Positions 6,696-8,305 of a stretch of 8,305 bases of DNA are shown piece by piece. Origin of the DNA: an uncultured Fretibacterium sp. (GTDB lineage Bacteria > Synergistota > Synergistia > Synergistales > Aminobacteriaceae). Position 1 is the first letter of the stretch. Each line of letters opens with the position of its first letter. A program made the position numbers and the translations under genes. The stretch covers positions 1 to 8,305 of the forward strand of contig NZ_CALIAA010000141.1 in the NCBI RefSeq assembly GCF_938040765.1, written 5' to 3'. Below the pieces are notes generated by a model that saw nothing but the letters and a program-made list of their open reading frames with translations, made no database searches and was not told the DNA's origin.

Positions 6696-8305
6696 TCAAT
6701 GCGGCTTTCTGGCGGTCTCCTGGGCGTTGACCGAGGCGATGTCGCGGGTGAAGTAGGCGATGTTGTGGCTGTGGTCGCCGATGCGCTCGAGGTTGCTCAG
6801 GATGTCGATGAAGTGGACGCCCTTCTCGGGATCGCATTCTCCCCGGTTCAATCGGTCGATGTGATTCCTGCGGTATCGTTTTTCCTGGCTGTCGATGCGG
6901 TCCTCGAGGTCGTGGATGACGTAGTCCGCCTTGGCCGTGTCCTCGGTCCTGAGGGACAAAAGGGCGCAGGAGAGGGCCTGCTCGGCCGTGTCGAACATGT
7001 CCCAGAACTCCTGGTTGGCCTGTTCGGAAAAATGGGAGCCGTCGTCGAAGCGTATCACGCTCAGCTCCATGAGGTTCTCGAGATGGTCCCCCACCCGTTC
7101 GAGGTCGCCCGAGGCGTTGACGTAGCAGCCGAGGACCGTGGAGACCTCCCCGGAGAGCCCCCGCTGCCAGATCTCCGAGGCGTAGGAGGAAATGGCCTTG
7201 TTGACCTCGTTGACGCTCTTCTCCTGGTCCGCGAATTGCGTCATCAGGGGGTCGATGTCCTGCTCCGTGTAGGCCCGGCGGACGATGCGAAGCATGTTCT
7301 GGACAATATCCCCCATGTGCATCAGCTCGTCCTTGGCGGCCTCGACGGCCGCCGCCGGAGAGGCGTCGAGGAGCTTCTTGTCCAGGTAGAAGACCCCGGA
7401 GGCCGAAGCGGGCTCCGTGATGGGCAGGATCGCCTGGACCAGCCGGGCGAATTGGGAGGCGAAGGGAATGAAGATGATGGTGTTGACGACGTTGAATATC
7501 GTATGGGCGTTGGCGAGCTGACGCCCGACGTCCGAGGCCGTTTGGACGACTACGAGTTTGTAGAAGGGAAGGAAGGAGAGGAAGATGGCGACGCCGAGAA
7601 GGTTGAAGAGCACGTGGGCGGCGGCGGCCTGTTTCGCGTAGCGGTTGGTCCCGAGGGCGGCCAGCACGGCCGTGATGGTGGTGCCGATATTGTCCCCCAG
7701 GATGATGGGGATGGCTGCGTCGATCCCCAGAAGCCCCTGTGAGGCCATGGCGATCGTGAGCCCGATGGTGGCGGCGCTGGATTGCACGATCATGGTCAGG
7801 ATCATGCCGGCCGCAACCCCGTAGAGGGGGTTGGAGCTGAGGAAGAGCAGCAGTTCCCCGTGGGAGGCCATGAAGCGGGTGGCGCCCTCCATGGTCTGCA
7901 TCCCCAGAAAGAGGAGTCCGAAGCCGACGACCCCGTTCCCGAAGTAGCGCTGCCGTTTCGACCTGCCGAAAAGAGCCAGGGCGACCCCCAGGGCGATGAA
8001 GGGGAGGGCGAAGTCGTTGATCTTGAAGGCGATGATCTGGGCCGTCACGGTTGTGCCGATGTTCGCCCCCATGATGATGCCGATGGCCTGCTTCAGGGTC
8101 ATCAGCCCGGCATTGACGAAGCTGACGGTCATCACGGTCGTTCCGCTGCTGCTCTGGATGAGGACCGTGACGAGAACCCCCACGAAGACGCCGCGGAGCG
8201 GCGTCTTCGTCAGCGTCCCGATCAGGTGATCATCCGCCCCGAACTGCACCAGCCGTTCGCGGTACCCCGGTGACACCGTGGCTGCTGGTGATGTGGCACC
8301 AGCCC
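6696..8305 (-). CDS. Na/Pi-cotransporter II-related protein with C-terminal PhoU-like domains (5' end not resolved)
   Basis: Encodes a cytoplasmic-membrane protein of the NptA/YjbB-like Na+/phosphate symporter family fused to a PhoU-like cytoplasmic part. Numbering from an in-frame GTG at 8276 gives 526 residues. The two inverted Na_Pi_cotrans repeats carry the paired signatures LIQSSSGTT (Q41-S43) with GANIGTT, and IVQSSAATI (Q165-S167) with GDNIGTT. Several hydrophobic segments fill residues ~28-285. From ~310 onward the protein is soluble and helical, with two PhoU-type motifs, LERVGDH (392-398) and LERIGDH (496-502). The likely role is phosphate or related anion transport with regulation through the PhoU part; substrate and direction are unproven. 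The frame stays open to the right edge. The GTG lacks a ribosome-binding site, and the usual glycine-rich N-terminal membrane segment is not visible, so the true start is probably outside the window. pbpC lies downstream on the same strand. Confidence 0.9.
   Translation of the reverse strand, partial: AGATSPAATVSPGYRERLVQFGADDHLIGTLTKTPLRGVFVGVLVTVLIQSSSGTTVMTVSFVNAGLMTLKQAIGIIMGANIGTTVTAQIIAFKINDFALPFIALGVALALFGRSKRQRYFGNGVVGFGLLFLGMQTMEGATRFMASHGELLLFLSSNPLYGVAAGMILTMIVQSSAATIGLTIAMASQGLLGIDAAIPIILGDNIGTTITAVLAALGTNRYAKQAAAAHVLFNLLGVAIFLSFLPFYKLVVVQTASDVGRQLANAHTIFNVVNTIIFIPFASQFARLVQAILPITEPASASGVFYLDKKLLDASPAAAVEAAKDELMHMGDIVQNMLRIVRRAYTEQDIDPLMTQFADQEKSVNEVNKAISSYASEIWQRGLSGEVSTVLGCYVNASGDLERVGDHLENLMELSVIRFDDGSHFSEQANQEFWDMFDTAEQALSCALLSLRTEDTAKADYVIHDLEDRIDSQEKRYRRNHIDRLNRGECDPEKGVHFIDILSNLERIGDHSHNIAYFTRDIASVNAQETARKPH
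8284..8303. repeat. Perfect 7-bp inverted repeat at right edge
   Basis: GCTGGTG (8284-8290) and CACCAGC (8297-8303) form a perfect 7-bp stem with a 6-base loop. It lies in the part of the Na/Pi-type reading frame whose translation looks unlike a membrane segment. It could be the edge of a larger element cut by the window, or chance in GC-rich DNA. Confidence 0.3.

Noticed and set aside
6699..7742. Plus-strand open frame of about 347 codons opposite the Na/Pi-type gene
   Set aside because: The Val/Gly/Asp-rich translation mirrors the opposite strand's helical segments. There is no family signature.
1..8305. CRISPR array, tRNA/rRNA genes, insertion sequences, prophage or defence genes
   Set aside because: No regularly spaced repeats, cloverleaf-like sequences, transposase or integrase motifs were seen. 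All long stretches are explained by six housekeeping-type genes.

Overview
This GC-rich window looks like ordinary chromosomal backbone, not a mobile or accessory island. The gene order (a YybS/DUF2232-type membrane protein, ribosomal protein L9, then replicative helicase DnaB) is the rpsR-yybS-(gdpP)-rplI-dnaB neighbourhood known from Firmicutes and related lineages. Strong GC bias, a penicillin-binding protein 1C and the style of the Na/Pi-cotransporter-like protein suggest a Gram-negative-type, high-GC relative, and Synergistota is my best guess. That assignment is inference from gene content and protein style; no marker search was run.

Layout: positions 1-437 (+) hold the C-terminal end of a DUF2232 membrane protein, cut by the window edge. 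A 127-base gap follows, carrying an 11-bp direct repeat and a small palindrome just before the L9 ribosome-binding site. rplI (565-1017, +) and dnaB (1034-2371, +) are nearly contiguous. After about 100 bases comes a DEAD-box RNA helicase (2476-4254, +) with a variant DEGD box, an arginine-rich linker and a DbpA-like C-terminal RNA-binding region. It converges on a penicillin-binding protein 1C gene (6609-4273, -), whose glycosyltransferase domain carries a degenerate 5-residue tandem repeat. Upstream of pbpC on the same strand lies a Na/Pi-cotransporter family protein with C-terminal PhoU-like domains (8305-6696, -). It is open to the right edge and has an atypical N-terminal stretch there.

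Functionally the plus-strand genes serve translation (L9), replication (DnaB) and RNA remodelling (DEAD-box helicase). The minus-strand genes serve the envelope: anion/phosphate transport and peptidoglycan synthesis. I see no tRNA, rRNA, CRISPR array, transposase, integrase, phage gene or toxin-antitoxin pair. I did not find a convincing new multi-gene system. The points worth a second look are small: the pre-rplI repeat/palindrome, the DEGD helicase, the repeat insertion in PBP1C, the absence of gdpP before rplI, and the odd N-terminal sequence at the right edge.
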